Assembly (NCBI RefSeq): GCF_028747985.1
Contig: NZ_CP118108.1
Coordinates: 4,159,501-4,223,500 of the forward strand
DNA length: 64,000 nt
Direction: 5' to 3'
Origin: Paenibacillus urinalis
Lineage (GTDB): Bacteria; Bacillota; Bacilli; Paenibacillales; Paenibacillaceae
Under the pieces are notes generated by a model. The model was not told the origin of the DNA. It saw nothing but the letters and a program-made list of their open reading frames with translations, and ran no database searches. Below, one piece after another: positions 45,917-54,946 of this stretch. Each line of letters starts with the position of its first letter. Within the stretch, counting starts at the first letter, position 1. Position numbers and translations under genes: made by a program.

Positions 45917-45968
45917 TAATTGTTAAATTTACAATTAGAAGTTGAACATATACTTTCCACATGTTCAA
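45917..45968. promoter_or_regulatory. Two inverted repeats in the SDR-TetR spacer, candidate operators
   Basis: TAATTGT and ACAATTA flank a 7-base centre (45917-45937). Five bases on, TTGAACAT and ATGTTCAA, an 8-base perfect inverted repeat, flank 11 bases (45942-45968). They lie between the divergent SDR gene and the TetR gene, where a TetR-type repressor would bind. The rest of the 373-base spacer shows no gene. Confidence 0.4.
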
Positions 45969-46104
45969 ATTTTGATCCCCGTAATTTGGGAACCATGAAG
46001 ACTTACGATATAATAATGAGCAGCGTAATCCATCTCACACTACCTTTTAATAGGTTATGAAATGGATTCAACGATGTACGAATAGGACAGGAGTCTACAG
46101 GCAA

Positions 46105-46695
46105 ATGGAAGATACGAACGACAGAAGAAGCAAACGAACACGGCTTGCCCTCAAAGTCGCTTTTATCGAGCTGGTGCTTGAAAAAGGATATGAGGCCACC
46201 ACGATTATGGACATTGCCAGCCGTGCAGACTACAATCGAGGAACATTTTATAACCACTATATAGATAAAGAGGACTTGCTTAGAGATATCAAAGGGGAGT
46301 TTTTGCAAGGGGTTTCAATCGCATTACTTGCCCCATATGAAGGTATGGAACGGGTTGATGCGGACAAGATCTACCCCTCTACTCTACGTCTCTTGGAGCA
46401 TATTGAGCATCACAAGGATCAGTTCAAAGCCCTTCTCTCTGTCAGCAACGATCTTTCATACGATATCTACAATCTGCTGAAAGACGCGATGAGGAATGAT
46501 ATGCATATTGTGATGGACGATTCCGCCAGAACGATAGACTATGAGATCATGCTCAGCTACCGCATGTCCGCTTTTGTAGGTGTCATTATGTACTGGGCCG
46601 ACACCGACTTTAAATACTCAGCCAGCTATATGGCAGAGCAGGTGATGATTCAAACGAATCAAAATCTGAATTACATTGAGTTCAAGAATCGATGA
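46105..46695 (+). CDS. TetR/AcrR family transcriptional regulator
   Basis: A 196-residue regulator, starting at ATG 46105; the frame is open further up but without a ribosome site. The helix-turn-helix reads VAFIELVLEKGYEATTIMDI, ASRADYNRGTFYNHYIDKED, the TetR signature. The C-terminal domain fits the TetR_C_7-like group. It lies between SDR and FabV genes and may regulate either; the FabV gene starts about 100 bases downstream on the same strand. Confidence 0.88.
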   Translation: MEDTNDRRSKRTRLALKVAFIELVLEKGYEATTIMDIASRADYNRGTFYNHYIDKEDLLRDIKGEFLQGVSIALLAPYEGMERVDADKIYPSTLRLLEHIEHHKDQFKALLSVSNDLSYDIYNLLKDAMRNDMHIVMDDSARTIDYEIMLSYRMSAFVGVIMYWADTDFKYSASYMAEQVMIQTNQNLNYIEFKNR

Positions 46696-46799
46696 ATATG
46701 GTTTTACTTTCTCGAAAAATTGTTACAATAGGGTGTGGCTGTATCTAAATCATGGCCATGAAATGTCTAACGAAAGTGAAAGTGAGGAATATTACAAAT

Positions 46800-48002
46800 A
46801 TGATTATAAAACCTAGAACACGCGGCTTTATATGTACAACCGCACATCCAGTCGGATGCGCGCGCCAGGTGGAGGAGCAAATTAAATACGTACAGGCTCA
46901 GCCGCAAATCAATGGCGGACCGAAGAACGTGCTAGTACTTGGCGCTTCTACAGGCTACGGCCTGTCCTCCCGCATCGTTGCTGCCTTTGGTGCAGGTGCG
47001 AACACGATCGGAGTATACCGTCCAAGTGCAGGAAGTGAGAAAAGAACAGCATCGGCGGGCTGGTATAACTCCGCTGCATTCGAGCAGGCCGCTAACGCCG
47101 CTGGTCTTAAGTCTTATAGTGTGAACGGAGATGCCTTCACGGACGAAACAAAACAAAAAACAGTAGAGGTCATTCGTGAGCAGCTGGGACAGGTCGATCT
47201 TGTCGTCTATAGTGTCGCTGCGCCAAGACGCCTGGATCCTGCTACAGGAGAAATGGTGAACTCTGTACTGAAACCGATCGGAGACGCCTTCACGAACAAA
47301 ACGGTTAACTTCCATACCGGTGAAGTTACCGAAGTAACGATTGAGCCCGCAACCGAGGAAGAAGTGCGCAATACCGTAACCGTAATGGGCGGTGAGGATT
47401 GGAAGCTGTGGATTAAGGCGCTGAAGGACGGAGGTGTGCTGGCAGACCATGCGACGACAATTGCCTATTCCTATATCGGCTCTGAGATTACCCGTGCTAT
47501 TTACCGTGAAGGATCCATCGGTCAGGCGAAGGATCATCTGGAGGCGACAGCACATCAGCTGAACGAGGAGCTGTCCAGTACGGGCGGACGTGCTTATGTT
47601 GCTGTAAGCAAAGCACTGGTGACCCAGTCCAGCTCGGCAATTCCGATCGTTCCTCTATATGTATCTGCCTTGTACAAGGTGATGAAGGAAAAAGGATTGC
47701 ATGAAGGTACCATTGAACAGATGTACCGCTTATTTGCAGATCGTCTGTATCATAGCGAGCCAGCTCTGGTTGATGAAGCAGGACGTATTCGTATCGATGA
47801 TTGGGAGCTGCAAGAAGATGTACAGGAAGAGGTTCTTCGTATCTGGTCTGAGGTCAACAGTGACAACATCTATGACATCTCGGACCTGAAGGGATATAAC
47901 CAGGAGTTCTTCCAGCTGTTTGGATTCGAGACGGATGGTGTCGACTATGAGAGCGATGTAAATCCAGACGTCCAAATACCGGGTGCCTACAAAGTAGAAT
48001 AG
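46800..48002 (+). CDS. fabV: Enoyl-ACP / trans-2-enoyl-CoA reductase
   Basis: A 400-residue NADH-dependent reductase that completes the fatty-acid elongation cycle. It starts MIIKPRTRGFICTTAHPVGC, as FabV proteins do, has the nucleotide loop VLGASTGYGLSSRI and the active site Tyr-x8-Lys in IYREGSIGQAK. The length is normal. The upstream frame to 46752 lacks a ribosome site. FabV enzymes are generally tolerant to triclosan; this Firmicute also likely has FabI or FabL elsewhere. Divergence from neighbours in type suggests an accessory gene. Confidence 0.93.
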   Translation: MIIKPRTRGFICTTAHPVGCARQVEEQIKYVQAQPQINGGPKNVLVLGASTGYGLSSRIVAAFGAGANTIGVYRPSAGSEKRTASAGWYNSAAFEQAANAAGLKSYSVNGDAFTDETKQKTVEVIREQLGQVDLVVYSVAAPRRLDPATGEMVNSVLKPIGDAFTNKTVNFHTGEVTEVTIEPATEEEVRNTVTVMGGEDWKLWIKALKDGGVLADHATTIAYSYIGSEITRAIYREGSIGQAKDHLEATAHQLNEELSSTGGRAYVAVSKALVTQSSSAIPIVPLYVSALYKVMKEKGLHEGTIEQMYRLFADRLYHSEPALVDEAGRIRIDDWELQEDVQEEVLRIWSEVNSDNIYDISDLKGYNQEFFQLFGFETDGVDYESDVNPDVQIPGAYKVE

Positions 48003-48033
48003 GCCAGCAAGCTGCTGTGTGACCCGCAATCGC

Positions 48034-48066
48034 CCCTCTGGATCATAATCCAGAGGGCTTTTTTTT
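48034..48066 (+). terminator. Rho-independent terminator
   Basis: CCCTCTGGAT, loop CATA, ATCCAGAGGG, then CTTTTTTTT, after fabV. Confidence 0.9.
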
Positions 48067-48123
48067 GCACGCCGATTCCATATCTATGATAAGCAAGTGA
48101 TGAATTTCATATGAAAATAAGGA

Positions 48124-48260
48124 TTGACATGCTCCATATCCGTTGGTATGATTTACCTCAATAACATATCAATTCGATGGGAATTATAAGATTTGACATG
48201 GTTCTCACCGTCTACCGTACAAACGGAGGCATTTTCGATTCATGAAGATGCCTCTTTTTT
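48124..48260 (+). promoter_or_regulatory. Promoter plus attenuated leader RNA ahead of the SsuC-like gene
   Basis: A near-perfect promoter, TTGACA (48124-48129), 17-base spacer, TATGAT (48147-48152), starts a leader near 48159. It carries hairpins AATTC/GAATT (48171-48185) and CCGT/ACGG (48208-48226), then a full terminator: GAGGCATTTTC, GATTCAT, GAAGATGCCTC, TTTTTT to 48260. The permease gene begins 60 bases after. That is the layout of a metabolite-sensing attenuator. I could not match it to a known riboswitch class. Confidence 0.5.
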
Positions 48261-48321
48261 GTGCCCATTTTTCCTCACACACCGTATCTCCCATCATCCA
48301 CCCCATTAAGGAGGTCAGCTT

Positions 48322-49170
48322 ATGATTGAGCAAGGAAAATCTTTAGGCACCAAAATAAAGCCTGCAGCTACAAGTAATAAACACCGTAAGGCTAAACCTT
48401 CAAGAACAAGTCAACTCAGCTCCATTCTGTTAGGCGTTCTCGTTCCAGGCTCCATTCTGATTCTATGGCAGATCGCAGGAGGCTTCGGATGGATCTCAAG
48501 CACCATGCTCCCTACCCCGCTGCAAATTGCATTATCCTTCAGAGACCTGATCATCTCGGGCGAGCTGTTTGGTCACATGCAAATCAGTATCGCTAGAGCA
48601 GCAAGCGGTTTTCTGTTGGGTGCTGGGCTAGGTCTCGTATTCGGGACCCTTGTCGGCTTCCTGCGCCGGTTCGAGCAGACCTTAGACCCCACCTTTCAAA
48701 TGCTGCGTATGATCCCCCACCTGGCACTCACTCCGTTATTTATTCTGTGGTTTGGTTTTGGTGAGACCTCCAAAATATTGCTCATTGCCAAAGGCGCCTT
48801 TTTCCCGATGTATGTAAATACCTTTCTAGGTATTCGTGGTGTTGACCTTAAGCTGTTTGAGGTTGCCAAGGTGCTCGAGTTCAGTCGTTTCAAGCAGTTG
48901 ATCCGGCTCGTATTACCCGCTGCACTGCCTAACATCCTGCTTGGACTTCGTCTATCTCTCGGCGTTGCCTGGCTGGGACTTGTTGTAGCTGAGCTGATGG
49001 GCTCCAGTGAGGGAATCGGATACATGATACAGGATGCACGTCAATTCACGCAGACGTCTGTGGTGTTTGTCGGTATTATCATCTTTGCCGCAGTAGGAAA
49101 AATCACGGACTCCTTCGTCCGGTACTTAGAAAGAAGGCTGCTTCGCTGGCGGGACAGCTTCAATGGATAA
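48322..49170 (+). CDS. SsuC/TauC-type ABC transporter permease
   Basis: A 282-residue membrane protein, start ATG with AAGGAGG upstream. Five to six membrane helices, and the EAA loop in LFEVAKVLEFSRFKQLIRLV. It is of the nitrate/sulfonate/taurine importer family. The binding-protein gene begins 20 bases after. No ATPase gene lies in this cluster, so it must borrow one. Substrate unclear. Confidence 0.88.
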   Translation: MIEQGKSLGTKIKPAATSNKHRKAKPSRTSQLSSILLGVLVPGSILILWQIAGGFGWISSTMLPTPLQIALSFRDLIISGELFGHMQISIARAASGFLLGAGLGLVFGTLVGFLRRFEQTLDPTFQMLRMIPHLALTPLFILWFGFGETSKILLIAKGAFFPMYVNTFLGIRGVDLKLFEVAKVLEFSRFKQLIRLVLPAALPNILLGLRLSLGVAWLGLVVAELMGSSEGIGYMIQDARQFTQTSVVFVGIIIFAAVGKITDSFVRYLERRLLRWRDSFNG

Positions 49171-49190
49171 ATGAGAGGAGCTTGATAACG

Positions 49191-50255
49191 ATGTCTGAAC
49201 AATTAAAGAAAAAACGACACAGTATCACCATTTTACTGGCAGCGCTCATGGTCCTTCTCATGATGAGTGGTTGTGCCAATCAAGGCGGCAGCACTGCCGA
49301 TGTGGCAGGAGCCGTCAGCCCCGGAGATAAGGTTGTCATCAATATTGGTGTTCAAGGCGCCACCGGCATTTTCTCCTATGCAAGAGACACGAAGGCTTTT
49401 GAAAAAGCATTTGAACAGGTGGGTGCCGAGGTGAAATGGCATGAGTTCGCGAGCGTTCCACCCCATTTTGAAGCACTCGCATCCGGCAGACTGGATTTTG
49501 GCAGTACGGGCGGTACACCCGTCATTGCAGGTCAGACCGGAGGGATCGACTTCAAAGCGATTGCTGTCACCGGTGACGGTAAGAAAGGAAATGCCATTCT
49601 CGTACCTGAGGGTAGTGATATCCAGCGCATCGAGGATTTGAAAGGAAAGAAAATTGCCGTAGCCAAAGGCAGCAGTGCCTACAATTTTCTGTTCCAGGTC
49701 ATTAATACCGTGGGACTCACTGGAGATGACATCGAGCTGATCCAGCTTCAGCCGGATGAAGCGAGGCCTGCCCTCGACTCCAAAGCAGTGGACGCATGGT
49801 CTGTCTGGGAGCCTTATGTGACTACAGCTACCACGCAGACAGGCGCGCAGGTTCTTGTTGACGGTGAACAATTAAACATACTGGCACCCGGTTTTCTTAT
49901 CGCACGCACCGGCTTCATTGAGACTCATCCGGAGCTGACCGTGACTTTCCTCAAGACCTACGAACAGCTAAGGCAGTATTATGAGAGTCATGTCGAGGAG
50001 GTTGCAGCCCATTTTGGACAAACAAAAAACGTAGATGCGGACATGCTCGTGAAAATTATGAATAACAACACCTCTCTCCTGTCCCCAATTACACCTGAAT
50101 TTGCAGCCGCACATCAGGAGCAGGCAGACTTCCTCTATTCCATTAATGCAATCGACAAACAGCTCGACACCTCCTTAGTCCTTGAGAACAAATATATCGA
50201 ACAGGCACTTAAGGAGCTCGAAGAGGAAGGAAAGCTAGAAACAGATACAAATTAA
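49191..50255 (+). CDS. SsuA/TauA-like substrate-binding lipoprotein
   Basis: A 354-residue protein. I start at ATG 49191 (AGGAG ten bases upstream) rather than TTG 49182. The signal peptide ends in a lipobox with LMMSGC. The mature part is an NMT1/SsuA-type type II binding fold: NIGVQGATGIFSYARDTKAF, LASGRLDFGSTGGTPVIAGQ, GKKIAVAKGSSAYNFLFQVI. It is the partner of the permease. Related proteins bind sulfonates, nitrate, taurine or thiamine precursors. Confidence 0.9.
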   Translation: MSEQLKKKRHSITILLAALMVLLMMSGCANQGGSTADVAGAVSPGDKVVINIGVQGATGIFSYARDTKAFEKAFEQVGAEVKWHEFASVPPHFEALASGRLDFGSTGGTPVIAGQTGGIDFKAIAVTGDGKKGNAILVPEGSDIQRIEDLKGKKIAVAKGSSAYNFLFQVINTVGLTGDDIELIQLQPDEARPALDSKAVDAWSVWEPYVTTATTQTGAQVLVDGEQLNILAPGFLIARTGFIETHPELTVTFLKTYEQLRQYYESHVEEVAAHFGQTKNVDADMLVKIMNNNTSLLSPITPEFAAAHQEQADFLYSINAIDKQLDTSLVLENKYIEQALKELEEEGKLETDTN

Positions 50256-50383
50256 AGAGTTAAAGAGGAATTCGCTTTAGTCCCATTTGTTTTCTTCTTC
50301 CATTCCCTTAAAATAGGATCATGTATGTTCACCCCTGCATATTAAAGACAGCAGGGGTATTTCCATGACAATGGAGGCACCTG

Positions 50384-51268
50384 ATGAAAACAGATAAACC
50401 TTATGGCATCTATGGGTTCCGCTTCACAGAAACTCTACAGCATCCTTTCTGCTACCTCTATGCGGTTGGCTATGACAAGATCAACCATGCCGATTACTAC
50501 TGGAATGGGCTGGAGCGTACGGACGGCCCGTTATTTCTAATCCAATACACCACCGAAGGCCAAGGCGTATTCAGATCAAATGAACAAGCCTTCGAAATGA
50601 CTTCTGGCAGTGCTTTTCTGGCGGAAATTCCAAGTGCTCACGAGTATTATTGGAGTGAAGGGAGTGAACCGTGGGAATTTTATTTCTTGCTCATCCGTCC
50701 TGCCCTGATTGCACCTTTCTGGGAAGAAATAAAGCATAAGCTCGGCAGCGTCCCCTCTTTTCCTCCGGTAAGCCGTCCGGTAAAGCTGCTGCGTGAAATA
50801 TATACCGAAGCAAGAGCTGGACGAATTACAGATCCTTATTATGCATCCTCACTGGTCTATCAATTTATACTAGAGCTCAGCAGATATGCGAGTCATGAGC
50901 ACAAGCATCGTGACGGCTGGCCAGACAGCATCCGGCTTGCTGTAGATTATCTCGAGTCCAATTACGACCAAATGATCAGCCTGGATCAACTTGCAAATGA
51001 GCTTCACATCTCCAAATATCACTTGCTCAGACTCTTCTCTCGTACGGTGGGTATGACTCCAAATGAATATCTAAACAAGGTCAGACTCGAAAGGGCCGTG
51101 GAACTGCTGAGAAGACCAGAATTGAGTGTTGCACAGGTCGCTGAAGCAGTAGGTTTTTCGAGCAGCAGCTATTTCATCCGAGTCTTTCATCACAAAACGG
51201 GACAAACCCCAGGATCGTTCCGTGAACGAGACCACCGGTTAAATTATGACCGCCTCTTCTTTGATTAG
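50384..51268 (+). CDS. AraC family transcriptional regulator with N-terminal arabinose-binding-like domain
   Basis: A 294-residue regulator. The N-terminal cupin-like sensor domain (LFLIQYTTEGQGVFRSNEQA, SAHEYYWSEGSEPWEFYF) precedes two helix-turn-helix motifs (ISLDQLANELHISKYHLLRL, VAQVAEAVGFSSSSYFIRVF). It precedes the GH27 gene by 130 bases on the same strand and may control alpha-galactoside use. Confidence 0.92.
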   Translation: MKTDKPYGIYGFRFTETLQHPFCYLYAVGYDKINHADYYWNGLERTDGPLFLIQYTTEGQGVFRSNEQAFEMTSGSAFLAEIPSAHEYYWSEGSEPWEFYFLLIRPALIAPFWEEIKHKLGSVPSFPPVSRPVKLLREIYTEARAGRITDPYYASSLVYQFILELSRYASHEHKHRDGWPDSIRLAVDYLESNYDQMISLDQLANELHISKYHLLRLFSRTVGMTPNEYLNKVRLERAVELLRRPELSVAQVAEAVGFSSSSYFIRVFHHKTGQTPGSFRERDHRLNYDRLFFD

Positions 51269-51398
51269 AGCAATATTTTACTATTAAACACGTTTTATTA
51301 TTATAGATTTCTGTACTCCCTGCCTTCTACAATATTGAATAAGAGCTATTTTTTATTATTTAGATTTCAATACATGAGAGGCAAAGGAGAAGATCAAT

Positions 51399-52685
51399 AT
51401 GTCACAGCGAGATTATGCCAAGACACCGCCTATGGGCTGGAACAGCTGGGATTGTTACGGAGCAGCAGTCACAGAAGCCGAGATCAGAGGCAATGCGGAA
51501 TATATGGCCAAGCACTTAAAGCCTTATGGCTGGGAATACGTTGTTGTCGATATACAGTGGTATGAGCCGCATGCCAATTCATCCATCTACCGGAAATTTG
51601 TCCCGCTTGAAATGGATGAATATTCACGTCTGATCCCGGCCGTCAATCGCTTCCCTTCTGCACAGGGCGGGGCTGGCTTCAAACCGCTCGCAGATTATGT
51701 ACATAGCCTTGGGCTCAAATTTGGAATTCATATCATGCGGGGGATTCCTAGACAAGCTGCTCACGCGGCAACGAAGATCAAGGGCTCCGAGCAGAATGCA
51801 AGAGATATCGCCCATCCGAACTCCATCTGTCCCTGGAATACGGATATGTACGGTGTCGATGCCTCGCAGGAAGGCGCAGCCGCCTATTATCGCTCACTGT
51901 TTGAACTGTATGCCGAATGGGGCGTTGATTTTGTTAAAGTCGACGATATCGCAGCCTCTCGCCTGTATGAACCTCACCTCCCGGAGATCCAGCTGATTCA
52001 TGATGCGATTGAGCATTGCGGTCGGGATATTGTACTTAGTCTCTCACCGGGTCCTGCTAAAGTAGAGCATGCCGATGATCTGGAACAGCACGCCAACATG
52101 TGGCGAATGACAGATGATTTCTGGGATCATTGGAGTCTGCTGCTGGATATGTTCGACCGCTGTAAGGCCTGGGAAGGACGCCCTGCTCCCGGCAACTGGC
52201 CGGATTGTGATATGCTGCCGCTTGGACATATTGGAATTCGTTCAGTGGATGGCGGAGGAAGTGATCGATGGACCCGATTTACCAAAGACGAGCAGATTAC
52301 GATGATGACCTTATGGTCTATCTTCCGCTCACCGCTTATGTTTGGCGGGGAACTTCGCGACAACGATGACTGGACATTATCCCTGATCACGAATCAAGAA
52401 GTACTGCATATGCACCAGCACAGTCATGATGCCAGACAGATTAGCCGTACAGAGCATAGCATCGTATGGTCCGCGCAGGAAGGTGACAATATCGTTTATG
52501 CTGCATTGTTTAACATCGGGGAAACGGCGAATGAAATCGTCGTTAGTCTCAACGCGTTGGGTATTCAGGGTCAGGATGTAGAGCTTGTGGATCTGTGGAG
52601 TGGAAGTGGGACACGTTCTGAGACCGGAGTCATTAAAGCGGAAGTTCCCGCCCATGGTGCGGTATTATACCGAATCTCCTTTTAA
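51399..52685 (+). CDS. Alpha-galactosidase-like glycoside hydrolase, family 27
   Basis: A 428-residue protein without signal peptide, so intracellular. The N-terminus reads TPPMGWNSWDCYG and YVVVDIQWYE, as in GH27/GH36 clan-D enzymes. Candidate catalytic residues are the Asp of VDFVKVDDI and the Asp of WRMTDDFWDHW. A C-terminal beta-domain follows. It likely removes alpha-galactosyl or related residues after uptake. Some clan-D relatives act on other sugars. AraC gene upstream. Confidence 0.85.
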   Translation: MSQRDYAKTPPMGWNSWDCYGAAVTEAEIRGNAEYMAKHLKPYGWEYVVVDIQWYEPHANSSIYRKFVPLEMDEYSRLIPAVNRFPSAQGGAGFKPLADYVHSLGLKFGIHIMRGIPRQAAHAATKIKGSEQNARDIAHPNSICPWNTDMYGVDASQEGAAAYYRSLFELYAEWGVDFVKVDDIAASRLYEPHLPEIQLIHDAIEHCGRDIVLSLSPGPAKVEHADDLEQHANMWRMTDDFWDHWSLLLDMFDRCKAWEGRPAPGNWPDCDMLPLGHIGIRSVDGGGSDRWTRFTKDEQITMMTLWSIFRSPLMFGGELRDNDDWTLSLITNQEVLHMHQHSHDARQISRTEHSIVWSAQEGDNIVYAALFNIGETANEIVVSLNALGIQGQDVELVDLWSGSGTRSETGVIKAEVPAHGAVLYRISF

Positions 52686-52700
52686 ATGAGATAACACAAA

Positions 52701-52740
52701 TAAACCGTACTCTCTGTTAGCTCCTGGGGTACGGTTTTCT
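52701..52740 (+). terminator. Rho-independent terminator
   Basis: AACCGTAC and GTACGGTT pair across 18 bases, followed by TTCTTA, after the GH27 gene. Confidence 0.65.
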
Positions 52741-52880
52741 TATGCCATTATTAGCGCTCACTCTAATGTCTGCCCGATTTGCTAACTCCTCATTGTTCAG
52801 CAGCATATATATAACTGAAGATGATACACACTTCTCAAGTGAGTGTTCTAATGGATGACAAACGGAAAGGAGCAATATAC

Positions 52881-53999
52881 ATGCATATCGTGATGGTTAG
52901 CCCTGAGCAATTCCCCCTGCCGGGTAGCGGTTCTGTAGAAATCTGCATGCTCGCCATCGCCAGGGAGCTCTCTGTACACCATCAAATTACGATTATCAGC
53001 AAATTAACACCGCAGCTTCCTCCTGAGACATCTATTAATGATCATCTCGTTATCAAAAGAGTACCTGCTCTGAGCAGAAAGGATTATGCAGTAGAGGTAA
53101 TTAAGTGCATCCAAACGCTGGATCATGTGGATCTCATTCAAGTAGATAACCGTCCCCGCTGCATGGCAAAGATTAAACAGGCTTATCCGGATAAGCCTGT
53201 AGCTCTCTTTCTGCATTCCCTCACCTTTGTTCCAAAATCCGCTTCAATCTCTTCCCTGCTTCAAAGAGCTGATCTTATTATCGCAAACAGCCGCTCCTTA
53301 AAAAGACGGATTATAAGCCGATTCTCCCTGCCTTCCGATCGCATCATAACAATACCTTTGGGTGTCGATGTTCTTCGCTTCAGACCTCTAACTATGGAAG
53401 AAAAACAAATTCATATGGAGCGCTACGGTATATCCCGTGATCGTTTTAACGTACTGTTTGTTGGCAGAGTCATCCCTCAAAAAGGAATTCCGGTTATCCT
53501 GCGGGCCCTCCATCGAATACAGCCTTCCATCAAGACCCGGCTCATCATTGCCGGCAAGAGCAAGAACGCAGCTTATCCTGCCCGGCTTAAACAGCTTGCC
53601 AAAACACTCCGAATTGAGCTCCTTTTTCTAGGTGAAATTCAGCATGAACAAATCCACCAGCTGTATTCGCTTGCGGACTGCATCGTATGCCCTTCTCAGA
53701 AGCATGAGGCATTTGGACTGGTTAATGTAGAGGCGCTAGCTTCGGGCATCCCCGTCATTGCTTCCAAAAATGGAGGGATCCGTGAAATCATCGAAGATGG
53801 TCATGACGGATTTTTAGTTACACATTATAAGAATCCGCTTGGCTTTGCTAATCGGCTTGCTAGGCTTGCTAAGCACCCTGAGCTGGCTCAGTCCATGGGA
53901 GCAAACGGGAGAGAGAAAGCACTGCTCCATTATACCTGGCAAGCAACGGCTTCGCGGCTGGAAGCCACCTACCAGCACTTAACGGGCAACGAAGGATAA
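52881..53999 (+). CDS. Glycosyltransferase family 4, CotSA-like
   Basis: A 372-residue GT-B enzyme, starting at ATG 52881 with AAAGGAG nine bases upstream. It has the N-terminal SPEQFPLPGSGSVEICMLAI, the mid motif FVGRVIPQKGIPVILRAL and the donor site PSQKHEAFGLVNVEALASGI. The pattern resembles the spore-coat protein CotSA of Bacillus subtilis; the cotJ operon lies nearby, which supports a spore-surface role, though by position only. Substrates unknown. Confidence 0.82.
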   Translation: MHIVMVSPEQFPLPGSGSVEICMLAIARELSVHHQITIISKLTPQLPPETSINDHLVIKRVPALSRKDYAVEVIKCIQTLDHVDLIQVDNRPRCMAKIKQAYPDKPVALFLHSLTFVPKSASISSLLQRADLIIANSRSLKRRIISRFSLPSDRIITIPLGVDVLRFRPLTMEEKQIHMERYGISRDRFNVLFVGRVIPQKGIPVILRALHRIQPSIKTRLIIAGKSKNAAYPARLKQLAKTLRIELLFLGEIQHEQIHQLYSLADCIVCPSQKHEAFGLVNVEALASGIPVIASKNGGIREIIEDGHDGFLVTHYKNPLGFANRLARLAKHPELAQSMGANGREKALLHYTWQATASRLEATYQHLTGNEG

Positions 54000-54010
54000 G
54001 GCTTCAATCT

Positions 54011-54373
54011 CTAGATCCTTTCGGATGTTCGATACATAATGAAGACTTCCTTCTCTTCCGCCCCTGGCATAGAGGTCACTTCTCTAAGCTCGATAATCGC
54101 CATATCTTGAAAAATAAACTGTACTATACCCAGTGTTTGCTGCTTGAAGGTATCGTATATTCTTCCTGCGCTGCAGCAGCCTCTGGGTACGATTTCCGGA
54201 CTATTTGCTATGTAACCGATTTGTCCATGAGGAGGCAGAACAACGCGAATCGCTTCAGAGTCGGACAAGTTATCTGGATCTTTAATTAGAAAAACAGGCT
54301 CTCCTACTCGTAATTTAGAGGAGTACCGATGGTTCTTCATATCTGTTATTGCGGCATAAACTTTTTTATGCAC
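54011..54373 (-). CDS. Small HIRAN-like domain protein
   Basis: A 120-residue protein. I start at GTG 54373, with AAGGAGG seven bases upstream; the ATG at 54403 lies before it without SD. It reads RVGEPVFLIKDPDNLSDSEA then HGQIGYIAN, as in HIRAN domains (Glu-Pro-x-Asn-x-x-D then Gly-Tyr). HIRAN domains bind DNA or peptide ends, but standalone roles are unknown. Convergent with the glycosyltransferase gene. Confidence 0.6.
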   Translation of the reverse strand: MHKKVYAAITDMKNHRYSSKLRVGEPVFLIKDPDNLSDSEAIRVVLPPHGQIGYIANSPEIVPRGCCSAGRIYDTFKQQTLGIVQFIFQDMAIIELREVTSMPGAEEKEVFIMYRTSERI

Positions 54374-54687
54374 GTAAATACCTCCTTTGCTCGTAGTAGT
54401 CAATGATAAGTTTATCGGTAACCGTTTTAGGTTTTTTTACAGAAAAAACAAAACTTTTGAACTATTTTATAAAAATATAAATCGAAAATACGGACCTTAA
54501 GACCTGATATTATATAAAAGATACGGAGTTTGTATTTCATATTTTATCGTATTACCATGTTAAACTTTAGCAAATACGCAAATAGTTCAATCCTTTTTAT
54601 TATACGTATGTGGACAAAACTGACTGGCATATACATCTTACAGATTCCATTGCTCTCTACTTTAGAGAAAGGTGTTGATCAAGCTTC
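54374..54687. other. AT-rich spacer with probable sporulation promoter of cotJ
   Basis: About 310 AT-rich bases between the HIRAN-like gene and cotJA. Candidate sigma-E-like elements are TCATATT at about 54537 and CATGTTAA some 12 bases later, closer than the usual 14, so the match is weak. Nothing else is seen. Confidence 0.3.
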
Positions 54688-54906
54688 ATGAATTCTTCCC
54701 ACACACAGTTTAAATCGTATGAGCCCTTTGTTGGTCCGTTTGATCCGTGCCCTCCGATTCGTGTGAAATACTACAGCACACCGCCCAATCTATATCTAGG
54801 ATTTCAGCCGCCTAACCTGCCCCAGTTCAGTGCATTTGACGCGTTGAAATACGGTACGTTGTGGAAAGCACTATATAGCCCGTATGATCCGCCAAAGAGC
54901 AAGTAA
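54688..54906 (+). CDS. cotJA: Spore coat protein CotJA
   Basis: A 72-residue Pro-rich protein (FVGPFDPCPPIRVKYYSTPP, LYLGFQPPNLPQFSA), matching the CotJA family. It is the first gene of cotJABC. In Bacillus subtilis this operon is sigma-E controlled and CotJA and CotJC interact in the coat. The order and spacing here match. Confidence 0.92.
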   Translation: MNSSHTQFKSYEPFVGPFDPCPPIRVKYYSTPPNLYLGFQPPNLPQFSAFDALKYGTLWKALYSPYDPPKSK

Positions 54907-54946
54907 CTTGTAGAGCAACAACCTGATAAGAAAGGGGCGAGTAGAT

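Noticed and set aside
46932..47555. 207-residue minus-strand frame inside fabV
   Set aside because: A shadow of the strong FabV frame; no SD or family match.
48159..48260. Purine, S-box or TPP riboswitch in the leader
   Set aside because: CCGTCTACCGTACAAACGG recalls a purine-switch piece, but no closing P1 or full core is present, so no class was assigned.
54530..54560. Clear sigma-E promoter for cotJ
   Set aside because: The elements are two bases too close and only partly match, so it is given only as a weak candidate.
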